The notes below the pieces were generated by a model. That model was given only the letters and a program-made list of their open reading frames with translations. It did no database searches and was not told the DNA's origin. Positions 5,392 through 13,776 of a stretch of DNA of 14,956 bases are shown here, piece by piece. Source of the stretch: an uncultured Lachnospiraceae bacterium (GTDB lineage: Bacteria; Bacillota; Clostridia; Lachnospirales; Lachnospiraceae); the NCBI GenBank assembly GCA_934371505.1, contig CAKRNW010000049.1, positions 1 to 14,956 on the forward strand, in the 5' to 3' direction. The translations under genes and the position numbers were made by a program. Within the stretch, counting starts at the first letter, position 1. The number at the start of each line of letters is the position of its first letter.

Positions 5392-5853
5392 TCAAGGGGT
5401 GGTATCCACCACATACGCCCGCTCCAGGGATGACCGGATGGCATCCAGAAGAACCAGAGAGGTATAGTGGCTTTCATCCGGGCAGGTAATCTGCTCCAGG
5501 GACTGTTTCTCCATCACCTGGCTGGCAAGCTCCTCAAAGGAGGGCTCAATCAGCGGATACATGGTAGCCACTGCCTCACTTAAGTTTATCAGCTCCACGC
5601 TGTTGATTCTGGTGTCGTCCACCGTCACCGCAATGTCCAGATTGCTGTCCCCGATATGGAGTGTGGTCGTATATACCCCCGGTACATACATGCCCGCCGG
5701 AGTGTCCACCGTTGTCTCCTGTGCTGCTTTCTCTTTGCCCGGCGCAAACATAATAAACAGAACAATAATCAGGAGAACGGCAAGCGTAATAAAAATGCCT
5801 GTATAAATCACTTCTTTTAAATGCAATACCACAATTTTTGTTTTGGAATTCAT
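5392..5853 (-). CDS. Small membrane-anchored FMN-binding-like protein
   Basis: This 153-residue protein has one membrane segment at about 15-37 and then a domain outside the membrane. Residues 58-146 follow the pattern of an FMN-binding domain of the RnfG/NosR type: VPGVYTTTLHIGD, a strand DIAVTVDDTRINSVEL, and a closing helix after DESHYTSLVLLDAI. In flavinylated members the signature ends in S-G-A-T followed by T or S, and the flavin is attached to the threonine. Here the matching residues read D-E-S-H, so covalent flavin attachment looks lost. The conserved look of AVATMYPLIEP suggests a separate subfamily. The start at 5853 is chosen because GGAG lies 5 nt before it; a GTG at 5865 has no ribosome site. 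It follows nadE by about 106 nt. Function is unknown. Confidence 0.75.
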   Translation of the reverse strand: MNSKTKIVVLHLKEVIYTGIFITLAVLLIIVLFIMFAPGKEKAAQETTVDTPAGMYVPGVYTTTLHIGDSNLDIAVTVDDTRINSVELINLSEAVATMYPLIEPSFEELASQVMEKQSLEQITCPDESHYTSLVLLDAIRSSLERAYVVDTTP

Positions 5854-5959
5854 AGCCTCTCCCACAGAATTCTTTTTGTAATCCTATTGTATGAGACGGT
5901 TCCACAGGATATGTCTGGGAAGTGTGCTTTCTGTCCGGGATTTCTGAAAGGTTATCCAC

Positions 5960-7873
5960 CTATGACAGGTTTTCCAGCTGTTTCATCCACAATGCTTTCG
6001 AGGCATCGGAGGGCATCCGCAAATCTCCCCTGGGAGATAAAGCCACAGAACCCACCTTGGGGCCATCCGGCAGGCAGGAACGCTTAAACTGCTGGGCAAA
6101 GAATCGCTGATAAAAGGTTTTCAGCCATTTCAGAATCACATCCGGCTCGTAGCTGCCTGCAAATGCCAGTTTCGCCAGCCGGTAAATTTTCTCCGGCTCG
6201 CAGCCAAACCTCAGCAGATAATATAAGAAGAAATCATGCAGTTCGTAGGGTCCCACCAGATCCTCGGTTTTCTGGGCAATCTCTCCCTCCACGGGAGGTA
6301 ACAGCTCCGGGCTCACCGGGGTGTCCAGAACATCCAGTAAAGTTGCCTGTAGCTTTTCGTCACCACAGGTGTCAGCGTAGTAATACACCAGATGGCGCAC
6401 CAGGGTTTTGGGGACTCCGGCATTGACACCGTACATGGACATATGGTCGCCGTTGTAGGTCGCCCAGCCCAGCGCCAGCTCCGACATATCTCCTGTTCCG
6501 ATGACCATGCCGTTTTCCTTGTTGGCAATGTCCATCAGCACCTGGGTACGCTCCCTCGCCTGTCCGTTTTCGTAGGTGACATCGTGGTTTTCTATATCAA
6601 ATTTGATATCCTTGAAGTGCTGGGTCACGGATTTTTTGATATCCACCTTTTGCAGGGTGCATCCTAACTGTCTGACCAGCCTGCAGGCATTGTCAAAGGT
6701 GCGGTCTGTGGTGCCAAAGCAGGGCATGGTCACACCGAGAATTCCCTTTTTGTCCAATCCCAGCATGTCAAAGGTACGCACCGTCACCAAAAGTGCCAGA
6801 GTGGAGTCCAGTCCACCGGACACACCAATCACCGCATGCTGGCATCCGGTATGCTCCAACCGCTTTTTCAGTCCGTAGGACTGGATGGAAAGAATCTCCT
6901 CGCAGCGCTCATCCCGCTTTGCCTTGTCCTGGGGCACAAAGGGCAGGCTCTCAAAGGTACGGGTGAGTGTGGTTTCCTCCTCTTTCAAGGAAAAATAGAC
7001 TCTGGTGTAGTACTGCTTTTCTTCGGGAATAAAGCTGCTCATCCGCCGTCTCTCACCGGCAATCCGGTGCAAATCCAATTCCGAATAGAGGATGCCCGCC
7101 CGGAAGTTTTTCTCCTGTTCCAGAACCGTTCCATTTTCCGCAATGATGCGGTGTCCGCCAAACACCAAATCCTGGGTGGATTCGCCCTCCGCGGAGGAGG
7201 TGTAGACATAGCCACACAACAGCCGTGCCGAGATGGATTTTACCAGAAGTTCCCGGTACTCGTCCTTTCCCACCGTCTCGTTGGAAGCAGAAAGATTCAC
7301 AATCACATTGGCTCCCGCCAGTGCATGGGCGGTGGAAGGGGTATTGGCCGCCCAGATATCCTCACAGATTTCGCAAGCCACACACAGCTCCGGCATGGTA
7401 TCGCATTGTAACAGGATGTCCGTTCCGAAGGGCACAAGCTGATTGCCTACCCACACATCAGTGGCGGTGGCATTTCCCGGCTGGAAATGTCTGCCCTCGT
7501 AAAATTCCCCGTAGGTGGGAATGAAACGCTTGGGAATGAACGCCAGAATTTTGCCGTTGTGGATGGCTGCTGCCACATTGTACAGCTTTTGCTCATGGAC
7601 AAAGGGAAGTCCGATGAAAATCAGGGCATCCAGTCCGCTGGAACATTCCGCAATCAGCTGCAGGCTGTCCTTCGCCTGCCGCAGTAGTAATTCCTGCAAG
7701 AACAAATCTCCACAGGTATAACCGGTAAGACACAGCTCCGGGAATACCAGGATTTTGGCTCCTGCTTTACATGCCTCCTCCATCTGTGCCATAATCTGCG
7801 CCCCATTAAAAAACGGGTCAGCCACTTTTATCTTCGGTGTGCATGCTGCTGCTTTGATAAAACCATGTTTCAT
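5960..7873 (-). CDS. nadE: Glutamine-dependent NAD(+) synthetase
   Basis: This 637-residue two-domain enzyme makes NAD from deamido-NAD, ATP and glutamine. The N-terminal nitrilase-type glutaminase shows its catalytic triad: E46 in FPELCLTGY, K115 in IPKRFIPTYGE and C170 in CEICEDIW. The C-terminal synthetase has the ATP pyrophosphatase loop SGGLDS at 352-357, and further on TGDMSELALGW. Length is normal for the fused bacterial form. The ATG at 7873 has a G-rich ribosome site (AGGGGG) about 9 nt upstream. It lies 65 nt after the Hsp33 gene with no strong terminator between (only a 6-bp stem, AGTGCC/GGCACT, near 7928-7941), so read-through from the upstream gene set is possible. Confidence 0.97.
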   Translation of the reverse strand: MKHGFIKAAACTPKIKVADPFFNGAQIMAQMEEACKAGAKILVFPELCLTGYTCGDLFLQELLLRQAKDSLQLIAECSSGLDALIFIGLPFVHEQKLYNVAAAIHNGKILAFIPKRFIPTYGEFYEGRHFQPGNATATDVWVGNQLVPFGTDILLQCDTMPELCVACEICEDIWAANTPSTAHALAGANVIVNLSASNETVGKDEYRELLVKSISARLLCGYVYTSSAEGESTQDLVFGGHRIIAENGTVLEQEKNFRAGILYSELDLHRIAGERRRMSSFIPEEKQYYTRVYFSLKEEETTLTRTFESLPFVPQDKAKRDERCEEILSIQSYGLKKRLEHTGCQHAVIGVSGGLDSTLALLVTVRTFDMLGLDKKGILGVTMPCFGTTDRTFDNACRLVRQLGCTLQKVDIKKSVTQHFKDIKFDIENHDVTYENGQARERTQVLMDIANKENGMVIGTGDMSELALGWATYNGDHMSMYGVNAGVPKTLVRHLVYYYADTCGDEKLQATLLDVLDTPVSPELLPPVEGEIAQKTEDLVGPYELHDFFLYYLLRFGCEPEKIYRLAKLAFAGSYEPDVILKWLKTFYQRFFAQQFKRSCLPDGPKVGSVALSPRGDLRMPSDASKALWMKQLENLS

Positions 7874-7938
7874 AAAGATTATCCCCCTGCCTGAATCACT
7901 TTCTTATGTACCTGGGCAGTAAAGTGCCCCGGCACTGC

Positions 7939-8829
7939 TTAAACAGTAATACGTTTCGTTTTCTTCAACAGTGCTTTCAGTTCCTCCACGGTGAAGTTGT
8001 AATGGGTATTACAGAAATGGCAGTTCACCTCGATGGGTTTGCCCTCGTTAATCATATCCTTCAATTCTTTTTCCCCTACAGAAATCAGGGCTTTTTCGAT
8101 GCGGTGTTTGTCGCAGCTGCAGTGGAAACGGGTTTCCATCCTGTCATTGATGACCAGATCCATATCCCCCAGCAGCAATTCCAGAATCTCCTCCGGAGTC
8201 TTTCCTGCATCCAGCATGGTGGTGACAGGAGGGATTTCCTTCAGCTTCTGCTCCAGCTTGTCCAGTACCTCATCGGACACAAAGGGCATTAACTGGATAA
8301 TAAAGCCTCCTGCCTGACGCACGGTGTTATCTTTTTCCATCAGGACACCCAGTCCCACGGAGGAGGGCACCTGCTCGGAGGTGGCAAAATAATAAGTGAT
8401 ATCCTCAGCAATCTCACCGGTCTGCAATTCCACCTGTCCTACATAGGGGTCTTTCAGCCCCATATCCTTGATGACATTTAGTACGCCGGGGCCTACAATC
8501 CCACCCACATCCAGCTTGCCTGACGCATTGGGGGCGTTGATAACCTGGGGTTCGGTGGCAAAGCCCTTCACATTTCCCCTGGAATCTGCGGTCACCGTCA
8601 GTCCCTTCACCGGTCCTGCACTGCGGATCTGCAGTGTGAGTAAATCCTTGTCTCCCTTTAGCATACTGCCCATCATGGCACCTGCGGTCATCAGCCGTCC
8701 CAGTCCTGCGGTCACCACCGGGCTGGTATCGTGTGCCTTTCTCGCCGTTTCCACCATCTCTTTTGTTGTTGCAGCAAAGGCGCGGATCTGTGCGTCCGCC
8801 GCCGTTGCTCTTACGATATAATCAGACAT
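7939..8829 (-). CDS. hslO: Redox-regulated chaperone Hsp33
   Basis: This 296-residue cytosolic holdase protects unfolded proteins during oxidative stress. The four zinc-binding cysteines of the redox switch are present as C237-S-C239 and C270-H-F-C273, near the C-terminus as expected. N-terminal motifs such as MSDYIVRATAADAQIRAFAA and the middle GGFIIQLMP fit the family. The start at 8829 has GGAGG 8 nt upstream. That ribosome site lies within the last codons of the methyltransferase gene, and the two genes overlap by 8 nt, suggesting coupled translation. An in-frame start at 8883 would add 18 residues foreign to the family. Confidence 0.97.
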   Translation of the reverse strand: MSDYIVRATAADAQIRAFAATTKEMVETARKAHDTSPVVTAGLGRLMTAGAMMGSMLKGDKDLLTLQIRSAGPVKGLTVTADSRGNVKGFATEPQVINAPNASGKLDVGGIVGPGVLNVIKDMGLKDPYVGQVELQTGEIAEDITYYFATSEQVPSSVGLGVLMEKDNTVRQAGGFIIQLMPFVSDEVLDKLEQKLKEIPPVTTMLDAGKTPEEILELLLGDMDLVINDRMETRFHCSCDKHRIEKALISVGEKELKDMINEGKPIEVNCHFCNTHYNFTVEELKALLKKTKRITV

Positions 8830-9637
8830 GTTCTGTCCCTCCGCTTTTCTGTTGTTCCCTTGCCACCACATAAATCCGCTCACTCTCCGGCGTCACTTCC
8901 TCATGGGTGTCTGCATCCAGCGCTTCCACAAAAGCAAGCCCTGCCTGTTCCACCAGACCTTTCATCTGTTCCAGGGTATAGCCCCGCTGGTAGTGGGTTT
9001 CCTGGAATCTCCGGTACTGGTTTCCCTCCTCCTGCACAAACAGCGTCAGGTCGTACTCGTTAATTTGTTCCTCCTCATGGTAGAAGTTGTCCCAGATAAA
9101 ACTGCACGCCTCCCGGCTCTCCGCAATGGTGGTATCGCCTATCACCGTCTCATATTTGTACACCGTATTAAAGTCAAAAATAAAAAGTCCTCCGGGATAG
9201 AGATAGTTGTTCACCAGCCTGAAGGTGGTAAGTAAGTCCTCCTCCGACAGCAGATAGTTAATGCTGTCGCAGACGCTGATGACCGTTCCCACAGTGCTGA
9301 ACAGTTCCAGTTCCCGCATATCCTGTAGCAGATAGAGGGTTTTGCTCCCTGCCTTTTCTTTTTTCTCCAGGGCAATCCGCAGCATGTCCTCGGAATTGTC
9401 CACGCCAATCATATCAAAGCCCCTCTGCTCCATGCGTTCCGTGAGGCTGCCTGTGCCACATCCCAGATCCAATACCAGGTTGCGCTCACTCTCCAGTGCA
9501 TCCCCGGTCTGAATCCCCGGTTTACTAATCCCTAAACGCAGAATAAGCCTTACGAGGAATTCTGCCCATTCCTCGTAAGGCGTCTCATCCATAAAAATAT
9601 CATACACTCTGGCAAAGTCTGTATAGCTCTCCGACAT
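8822..9637 (-). CDS. Class I SAM-dependent methyltransferase
   Basis: This 271-residue protein begins MSESYTDFARVYDIFMDE, a start common in small clostridial methyltransferases. The SAM-binding motif I, VLDLGCGTG, is at 55-63, followed by the acidic motif GVDNSEDML. A later strand, SVCDSINYLL, and GGLFIFDFN complete the Rossmann-like fold. The substrate cannot be told. The start at 9637 is 10 nt after GGAGG; an ATG at 9646 is too close to that site. The gene lies between a membrane exporter and hslO in a tight run, without a pathway link that I can see. Confidence 0.88.
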   Translation of the reverse strand: MSESYTDFARVYDIFMDETPYEEWAEFLVRLILRLGISKPGIQTGDALESERNLVLDLGCGTGSLTERMEQRGFDMIGVDNSEDMLRIALEKKEKAGSKTLYLLQDMRELELFSTVGTVISVCDSINYLLSEEDLLTTFRLVNNYLYPGGLFIFDFNTVYKYETVIGDTTIAESREACSFIWDNFYHEEEQINEYDLTLFVQEEGNQYRRFQETHYQRGYTLEQMKGLVEQAGLAFVEALDADTHEEVTPESERIYVVAREQQKSGGTEHV

Positions 9638-9660
9638 TTGTCCCATACCTCCAGCCTGTT

Positions 9661-10140
9661 CTAGCTGATTGCCAGTCCGATGGCTCCGAATACGCCGGCA
9701 CTCGCCAGTCCCATAATGACTCCCGCCAGAAGTACACCCAGCATAACCGCTGCCACACTGGATTTGAAATCCATATCCAACAGACTGGCTGCCAGGGTTC
9801 CTGTCCATGCGCCGGTTCCCGGAAGGGGAATTCCCACGAACAAAAGCAGTGCCACGAATAACCCCCGTCCTGCCTTCTCCTGCAATTTTTTGCCGCCATG
9901 CTCGCCCTTTACCAGACAAAAGGTGAAGAACTTTCCAATAACCGGTTTGTCAGCCCCCCATTCCAACACCTTTCTGGCGAAGAAATAGATAATGGGAACG
10001 GGAACCATGTTGCCGATGACACAGACGATATAACTCTGTAATAAGGGCAGTCCCAGTCCCTGGGAGACGGGAATCGCGCCACGCAGTTCAATGAGCGGCA
10101 CCATCGAAATGAAGAAAATCCATAAATACTTTGTTAACAT
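9661..10140 (-). CDS. Small multidrug export family membrane protein (COG2426 / Sm_multidrug_ex)
   Basis: This 159-residue protein is almost entirely hydrophobic, with about four membrane segments. It carries two family motifs, IELRGAIP at 17-24 and GIPLPGTGAWTG at 103-114. The paired motifs resemble the inverted re-entrant loops of DedA-like transporters. The family was named for a link to drug export, but its real substrate is not established. The ATG at 10140 overlaps the hisC stop (GGATGTTAA) and has GGAG 8 nt upstream, inside hisC, so translation is probably coupled. Confidence 0.88.
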   Translation of the reverse strand: MLTKYLWIFFISMVPLIELRGAIPVSQGLGLPLLQSYIVCVIGNMVPVPIIYFFARKVLEWGADKPVIGKFFTFCLVKGEHGGKKLQEKAGRGLFVALLLFVGIPLPGTGAWTGTLAASLLDMDFKSSVAAVMLGVLLAGVIMGLASAGVFGAIGLAIS

Positions 10141-11189
10141 CCAAGATACTCCTTTAAGGCATCGACAAGTGCCTGCATCTGTTCATCGGTTCCGATGCTG
10201 ATACGCAGATAGTTGTCAATGCGCGGTTTGTGAAAATAGCGGACATAAATATTTTTGCTCTTCAGATAGGTAAACAGTTCCTCCGCCGTTTTCTCCTTAT
10301 GCTTCGCAAAAATAAAATTACTATAAGAATCCGGGAATGTAAAGCCCAGAAGATTTAATTCTTTCTTAACCCACTCTCTCGTTTTTATCATTTTACCGAC
10401 AATGCCGTGAAAATATGCATCATCCTTCACAGCCTCCACGCCGAGGACGAGAGAGGGACGGTTCATGGTATAGGAATTGATGGAAAACTTCACATCATTC
10501 ATATAGCCAATGAGTTTTTCCGAGCCCAGGGCAAAACCAATTCTGGCACCCGCCATGGCTCTGGATTTGGAGAAGGTCTGTACCACCAGTACATTGTCGT
10601 ACTTCTCCGTCAAAGGCAGACAGCTTTCTGCGCCGAAGTCCACATAGGCCTCGTCCACAATCACAATGCTGTCCGGGTTGTTTTTTATAATGTGTTCAAT
10701 CTGCTCCACCGGCATGAACAGTCCGGTAGGGGCATTGGGGTTTGCAATGACAATTCCACCGTTTTCCCGGTTGTAATCTTCTACCCGGAGCTGGAAATTT
10801 TCATCCAGGGGAACGGTTTCGTAGGGAATCCGGTAAACCTCTGCCCACACATCGTAGAAGGAATAGGTGATATCCGGGAACAGGATGGATTTGCCGGAAT
10901 TAAAAAAAGTAAGGAAAGCAATGGACAGCACATCGTCAGAGCCTACACCCACAAACACCTGGGAGGGTTTCACATGGCAGTAATCTGCCAGGGCATCCAC
11001 CAAAACTGATGCATTGGGATCCGGATATAACCGCAGCGCGTCCGTGTCCATTTCCTTTGCTGCCCTCGCCACGCCGGGAGCGGGTGGATAAGGGCACTCG
11101 TTTGTATTTAACTTAATGACCTGCTCTGTCTTTGGCTGTTCTCCGGGCACATAAGGCTCTACCCGGCGCACATTATTTTCCCAACTCAT
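10134..11189 (-). CDS. hisC: Histidinol-phosphate aminotransferase
   Basis: This 351-residue PLP enzyme exchanges the amino group between glutamate and imidazole-acetol phosphate in histidine synthesis. Fold-type I signatures are present: NTNECPYPP near 28-36, NPNAPTG at 150-156, DEAYVDFG at 179-186, and the PLP-binding lysine K208 in TFSKSRAMAGARIG. Near the C-terminus RISIGT is typical. The ATG at 11189 has AAAGGA about 8 nt upstream; an earlier start at 11219 lies inside the glycosyltransferase gene. No other his gene is next to it. HisC-like enzymes sometimes act on aromatic amino acids, so a broader role is possible. Confidence 0.93.
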   Translation of the reverse strand: MSWENNVRRVEPYVPGEQPKTEQVIKLNTNECPYPPAPGVARAAKEMDTDALRLYPDPNASVLVDALADYCHVKPSQVFVGVGSDDVLSIAFLTFFNSGKSILFPDITYSFYDVWAEVYRIPYETVPLDENFQLRVEDYNRENGGIVIANPNAPTGLFMPVEQIEHIIKNNPDSIVIVDEAYVDFGAESCLPLTEKYDNVLVVQTFSKSRAMAGARIGFALGSEKLIGYMNDVKFSINSYTMNRPSLVLGVEAVKDDAYFHGIVGKMIKTREWVKKELNLLGFTFPDSYSNFIFAKHKEKTAEELFTYLKSKNIYVRYFHKPRIDNYLRISIGTDEQMQALVDALKEYLGC

Positions 11190-11209
11190 TTTTTCATTTC
11201 CTTTGTCTT

Positions 11210-12235
11210 TTATTTGCACAACTGTGCCCGCTCTTCTGCCTGGGCACGGTACTGTTCTGCCTCTTCCTCGCAGCCCCGCTCACACGCCAGCCGCGCAAGG
11301 GTCTCCAAAGGCTCCTGGTTGCCGGAGCAAAAGTCCAACACCGGCTTGGTTTCAAAAGCCGCATTGTAATACCAGAGGTTTGCCTCTTCTTTGTCCCCGG
11401 TCTGTTCAAAGTATCTGGCAAGCTGCAGACAAAGCTCCGAACAGGGCTCCACGGTAATCAGCCGGCAGGCATATTTGAAAAAGCCGTTGGTGTCCTTCGC
11501 GGCAAGTGCCGCCATCGCCGGAATCAAGCCCGCCATCTGGAAGGCATCGGACTGAGCCTCTGCCGCCTCCATCTGTTTCACAAAGTAGGGTGCCGCTTTC
11601 TGCAAATGCTCCGCACTTCCTGCCTTGTACAGCTCCATGGCGTACATCCGCTGTAACCGTTCCGAAAGTTCCTCTCCCCGTTCCAGCACCCGTTCAAATG
11701 CCAGCAAATCCCGGTCTGCATGGCTTCCCTGCTGCCTGTGGATAATCTCAATCTCACTGTCAAATACCAGCGGCTCCGTTACCACCTGTTCATGGATGGG
11801 GTCTGCCCACCGGAAGCTGCGCAGCCGTTTGAACAGCTTGGGGCGGTATTCCTTGTCAAAGTTATAGACACTGCCATTTTGAAGCTGGTTGACATAATAC
11901 ATCTGTACGATTTCGATTTCCGGGACATTTTCCAGCTGTTTTTTCAGCTGCAGCAGTTTCCGCTGATTTTCCTCATCCAGGAGTTCGTCCGCATCGGCGC
12001 AGTAAATATAATCGCCTGTCGCCTTGCTGAAAGAAAAATTTCTGGCATCGGAAAAGCTGCCTGTCCACCGGAAATCATAGACTCTGTCCGTATAGGAGGC
12101 TGCAATCTCTTTCGTCCGGTCTGTGGAGCCGGTGTCCACGATGTTGATCTCATCCATGGCGGCTTTCAGACTGTCCAGGCATTCTGCCAGTAACGCCTCC
12201 TCATTTTTTACAATCATGCACAGAGAAAATTTCAT
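11210..12235 (-). CDS. Family 2 glycosyltransferase with helical-repeat C-terminus
   Basis: This 341-residue protein opens with the GT2 pattern MKFSLCMIVKNEEALLAEC, then INIVDTGSTDRTKEIA at 30-45 and the metal and nucleotide-sugar motif ADADE at 80-84. The WADPIHEQV segment is typical of a GT2 group often found with peptide- or cell-wall-linked glycosylation. The second half (about 180-341) is alpha-helical and alanine- and glutamate-rich, like TPR repeats. There is no membrane segment, so it is probably cytosolic. The acceptor sugar or protein is unknown. AAAGGA lies upstream of the ATG. It sits 30 nt behind the ABC transporter ATPase gene with no terminator between. Confidence 0.88.
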   Translation of the reverse strand: MKFSLCMIVKNEEALLAECLDSLKAAMDEINIVDTGSTDRTKEIAASYTDRVYDFRWTGSFSDARNFSFSKATGDYIYCADADELLDEENQRKLLQLKKQLENVPEIEIVQMYYVNQLQNGSVYNFDKEYRPKLFKRLRSFRWADPIHEQVVTEPLVFDSEIEIIHRQQGSHADRDLLAFERVLERGEELSERLQRMYAMELYKAGSAEHLQKAAPYFVKQMEAAEAQSDAFQMAGLIPAMAALAAKDTNGFFKYACRLITVEPCSELCLQLARYFEQTGDKEEANLWYYNAAFETKPVLDFCSGNQEPLETLARLACERGCEEEAEQYRAQAEERAQLCK

Positions 12236-12265
12236 CGGAAGTCCTGTCCTTTCTCCAGCGGTTTC

Positions 12266-12988
12266 TTATAAAACCTTGGATAAGAATTCCTGTAAACGAG
12301 GCGCCTGGGGATTGGTGAAGAATTCCTGGGGAGTGTTCTCCTCCATAATGTTTCCACCGTCCATAAACACCACCTTGGTAGCCACTTCTCTTGCAAAGCC
12401 CATCTCATGGGTCACAACCACCATGGTCATGCCGGATTCTGCCAGTTCCTTCATAACATCCAGAACCTCACCTACCATCTCCGGATCAAGGGCAGAGGTG
12501 GGCTCATCAAAAAGCATCACCTTCGGGTTCATCGCCAGGGAACGCACGATGGCAATACGCTGTTTCTGCCCACCGGAAAGCTGTGCGGGATAAGCATCGG
12601 CCTTCTCCAACAGGTTGACACGCTCCAACAGCTTTAAGGCATTCTCATTGGCTTCCTCCTTGCTCATTTTCTTTAATTTCACGGGTGCAAGGGTGATATT
12701 ATCCATAATCGTCAGATTGTGAAACAGATTGAAATGCTGGAATACCATTCCCATGTGCTCTCTCACATGGTTTAAATTCACCTTCGGGTCGGTAATTAAC
12801 TGACCGTCAAACCAGATTTCTCCACTGGTGGGAGTATCCAGCAGATTCAGACACCGCAGAAAGGTACTTTTCCCGGAACCGGAGGGTCCTACGACTACGA
12901 TTTTCTCCCCGGGGGCAATATGATAATTCACTCCCTGAAGAACGTGATTGTCTCCAAATTTTTTGTGTAAATCTTTAACGGTTATCAC
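12266..12988 (-). CDS. Polar amino-acid ABC transporter, ATP-binding protein
   Basis: This 240-residue ATPase powers the importer formed with the next two upstream genes. Motifs in order are Walker A GPSGSGKST (34-42), Q-loop FQHFNLF (83-89), signature LSGGQ (137-141), Walker B VMLFDEP (157-163) and switch histidine H194. The closest family is GlnQ/HisP/ArtP. The GTG start at 12988 is supported by GGAGAGGAGG 10 nt upstream. That site is inside the end of the permease gene, which it overlaps by 14 nt. Confidence 0.95.
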   Translation of the reverse strand: MITVKDLHKKFGDNHVLQGVNYHIAPGEKIVVVGPSGSGKSTFLRCLNLLDTPTSGEIWFDGQLITDPKVNLNHVREHMGMVFQHFNLFHNLTIMDNITLAPVKLKKMSKEEANENALKLLERVNLLEKADAYPAQLSGGQKQRIAIVRSLAMNPKVMLFDEPTSALDPEMVGEVLDVMKELAESGMTMVVVTHEMGFAREVATKVVFMDGGNIMEENTPQEFFTNPQAPRLQEFLSKVL

Positions 12989-13685
12989 CTTGACGCAGCC
13001 TCCTCTCCAGTTTTGTCAGCAGAATTGTCAAAATCTTGATGATGACAAAGTAAATGACGGCGGCACCGATCAAAGGCATGAATGCCTGGTAGGTCAGGGA
13101 AACCACCTGGTTCGCCGCACGGGTTAAGTCGGTCATGCTCACATAACCCACAATCGCTGTCTCTTTAATCAGCACAATAAATTCGTTCCCAATGGGAGGC
13201 AGTACATTTTTGATTGCCTGGGGAATCACAATGTAAATCATGGTCTGGAATTTGGAAAGTCCCAGGGCACGCCCTGCCTCGGTCTGTCCCTTATCCACTG
13301 CCAGGATACCAGCACGGACAATCTCTGCCACATAAGCACCACTGTTAATGCCGAATGCCAGTGCCGCCACCAGCATACTGTTTTTGCAGGAAGCAAAAAT
13401 AATAAACCACATAATCAACAGCTGCAGTACCGACGGTGTTCCACGAATCACATCCATATATGCAGTGGCAAGATAAGACCAGATACTGGGCTTTCCGTTC
13501 TTTCTGGTGGAAAGTTTCATAAAGGCGATGATGGTACCGATTACCATACCAATGATTGCCGCATAGACGGCGAGCTGCATGGTAACACCCAGTCCCTTGA
13601 AATACAGTTTCCAGCGGTCACCCTGGATAAAAGCCATGTAGGCGGCTTGCTTCACATTCTCAAGCCATACCTGAAAATCACTCAT
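12975..13685 (-). CDS. Polar amino-acid ABC transporter, permease protein
   Basis: This 236-residue membrane protein has the GlnP/HisM pattern: several membrane segments, the early motif GLGVTMQLAVYAAIIGMVIG, and the ATPase-contacting EAA loop EAGRALGLSKFQTMIYIVIP in the second half. Only one permease gene is present, so it probably works as a homodimer. The ATG at 13685 has GAGGAGG about 7 nt upstream. A hairpin at 13710-13739 separates it from the binding-protein gene. Confidence 0.95.
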   Translation of the reverse strand: MSDFQVWLENVKQAAYMAFIQGDRWKLYFKGLGVTMQLAVYAAIIGMVIGTIIAFMKLSTRKNGKPSIWSYLATAYMDVIRGTPSVLQLLIMWFIIFASCKNSMLVAALAFGINSGAYVAEIVRAGILAVDKGQTEAGRALGLSKFQTMIYIVIPQAIKNVLPPIGNEFIVLIKETAIVGYVSMTDLTRAANQVVSLTYQAFMPLIGAAVIYFVIIKILTILLTKLERRLRQGDNR

Positions 13686-13708
13686 TTATAATCCTCCTCT
13701 AAATCCTT

Positions 13709-13739
13709 AAAAGGCATCGGCGCAGACACCGATGCCTTT
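13709..13739 (-). terminator. Intercistronic hairpin between binding-protein and permease genes
   Basis: On the minus strand AAAGGCATCGG and CCGATGCCTTT form an 11-bp stem with an 8-nt loop, followed by TTAAGG. The T-run is short, so it may act as a leaky terminator or as a block to mRNA decay. Either would raise binding-protein expression over permease and ATPase, a common need in such importers. Confidence 0.65.
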
Positions 13740-13776
13740 GATTATAGCCTATTTATGCGGTATTGTCACGCAGGAA

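Noticed and set aside
9646..9919. N-terminal extension of the methyltransferase
   Set aside because: The added 90 or so residues overlap the exporter gene in another frame and look non-protein-like; the ATG at 9637 has a well-placed GGAGG.
10407..11009. Plus-strand open frame of 200 codons
   Set aside because: It lies wholly opposite hisC, whose motifs are intact on the other strand; no family pattern in the plus-strand translation.
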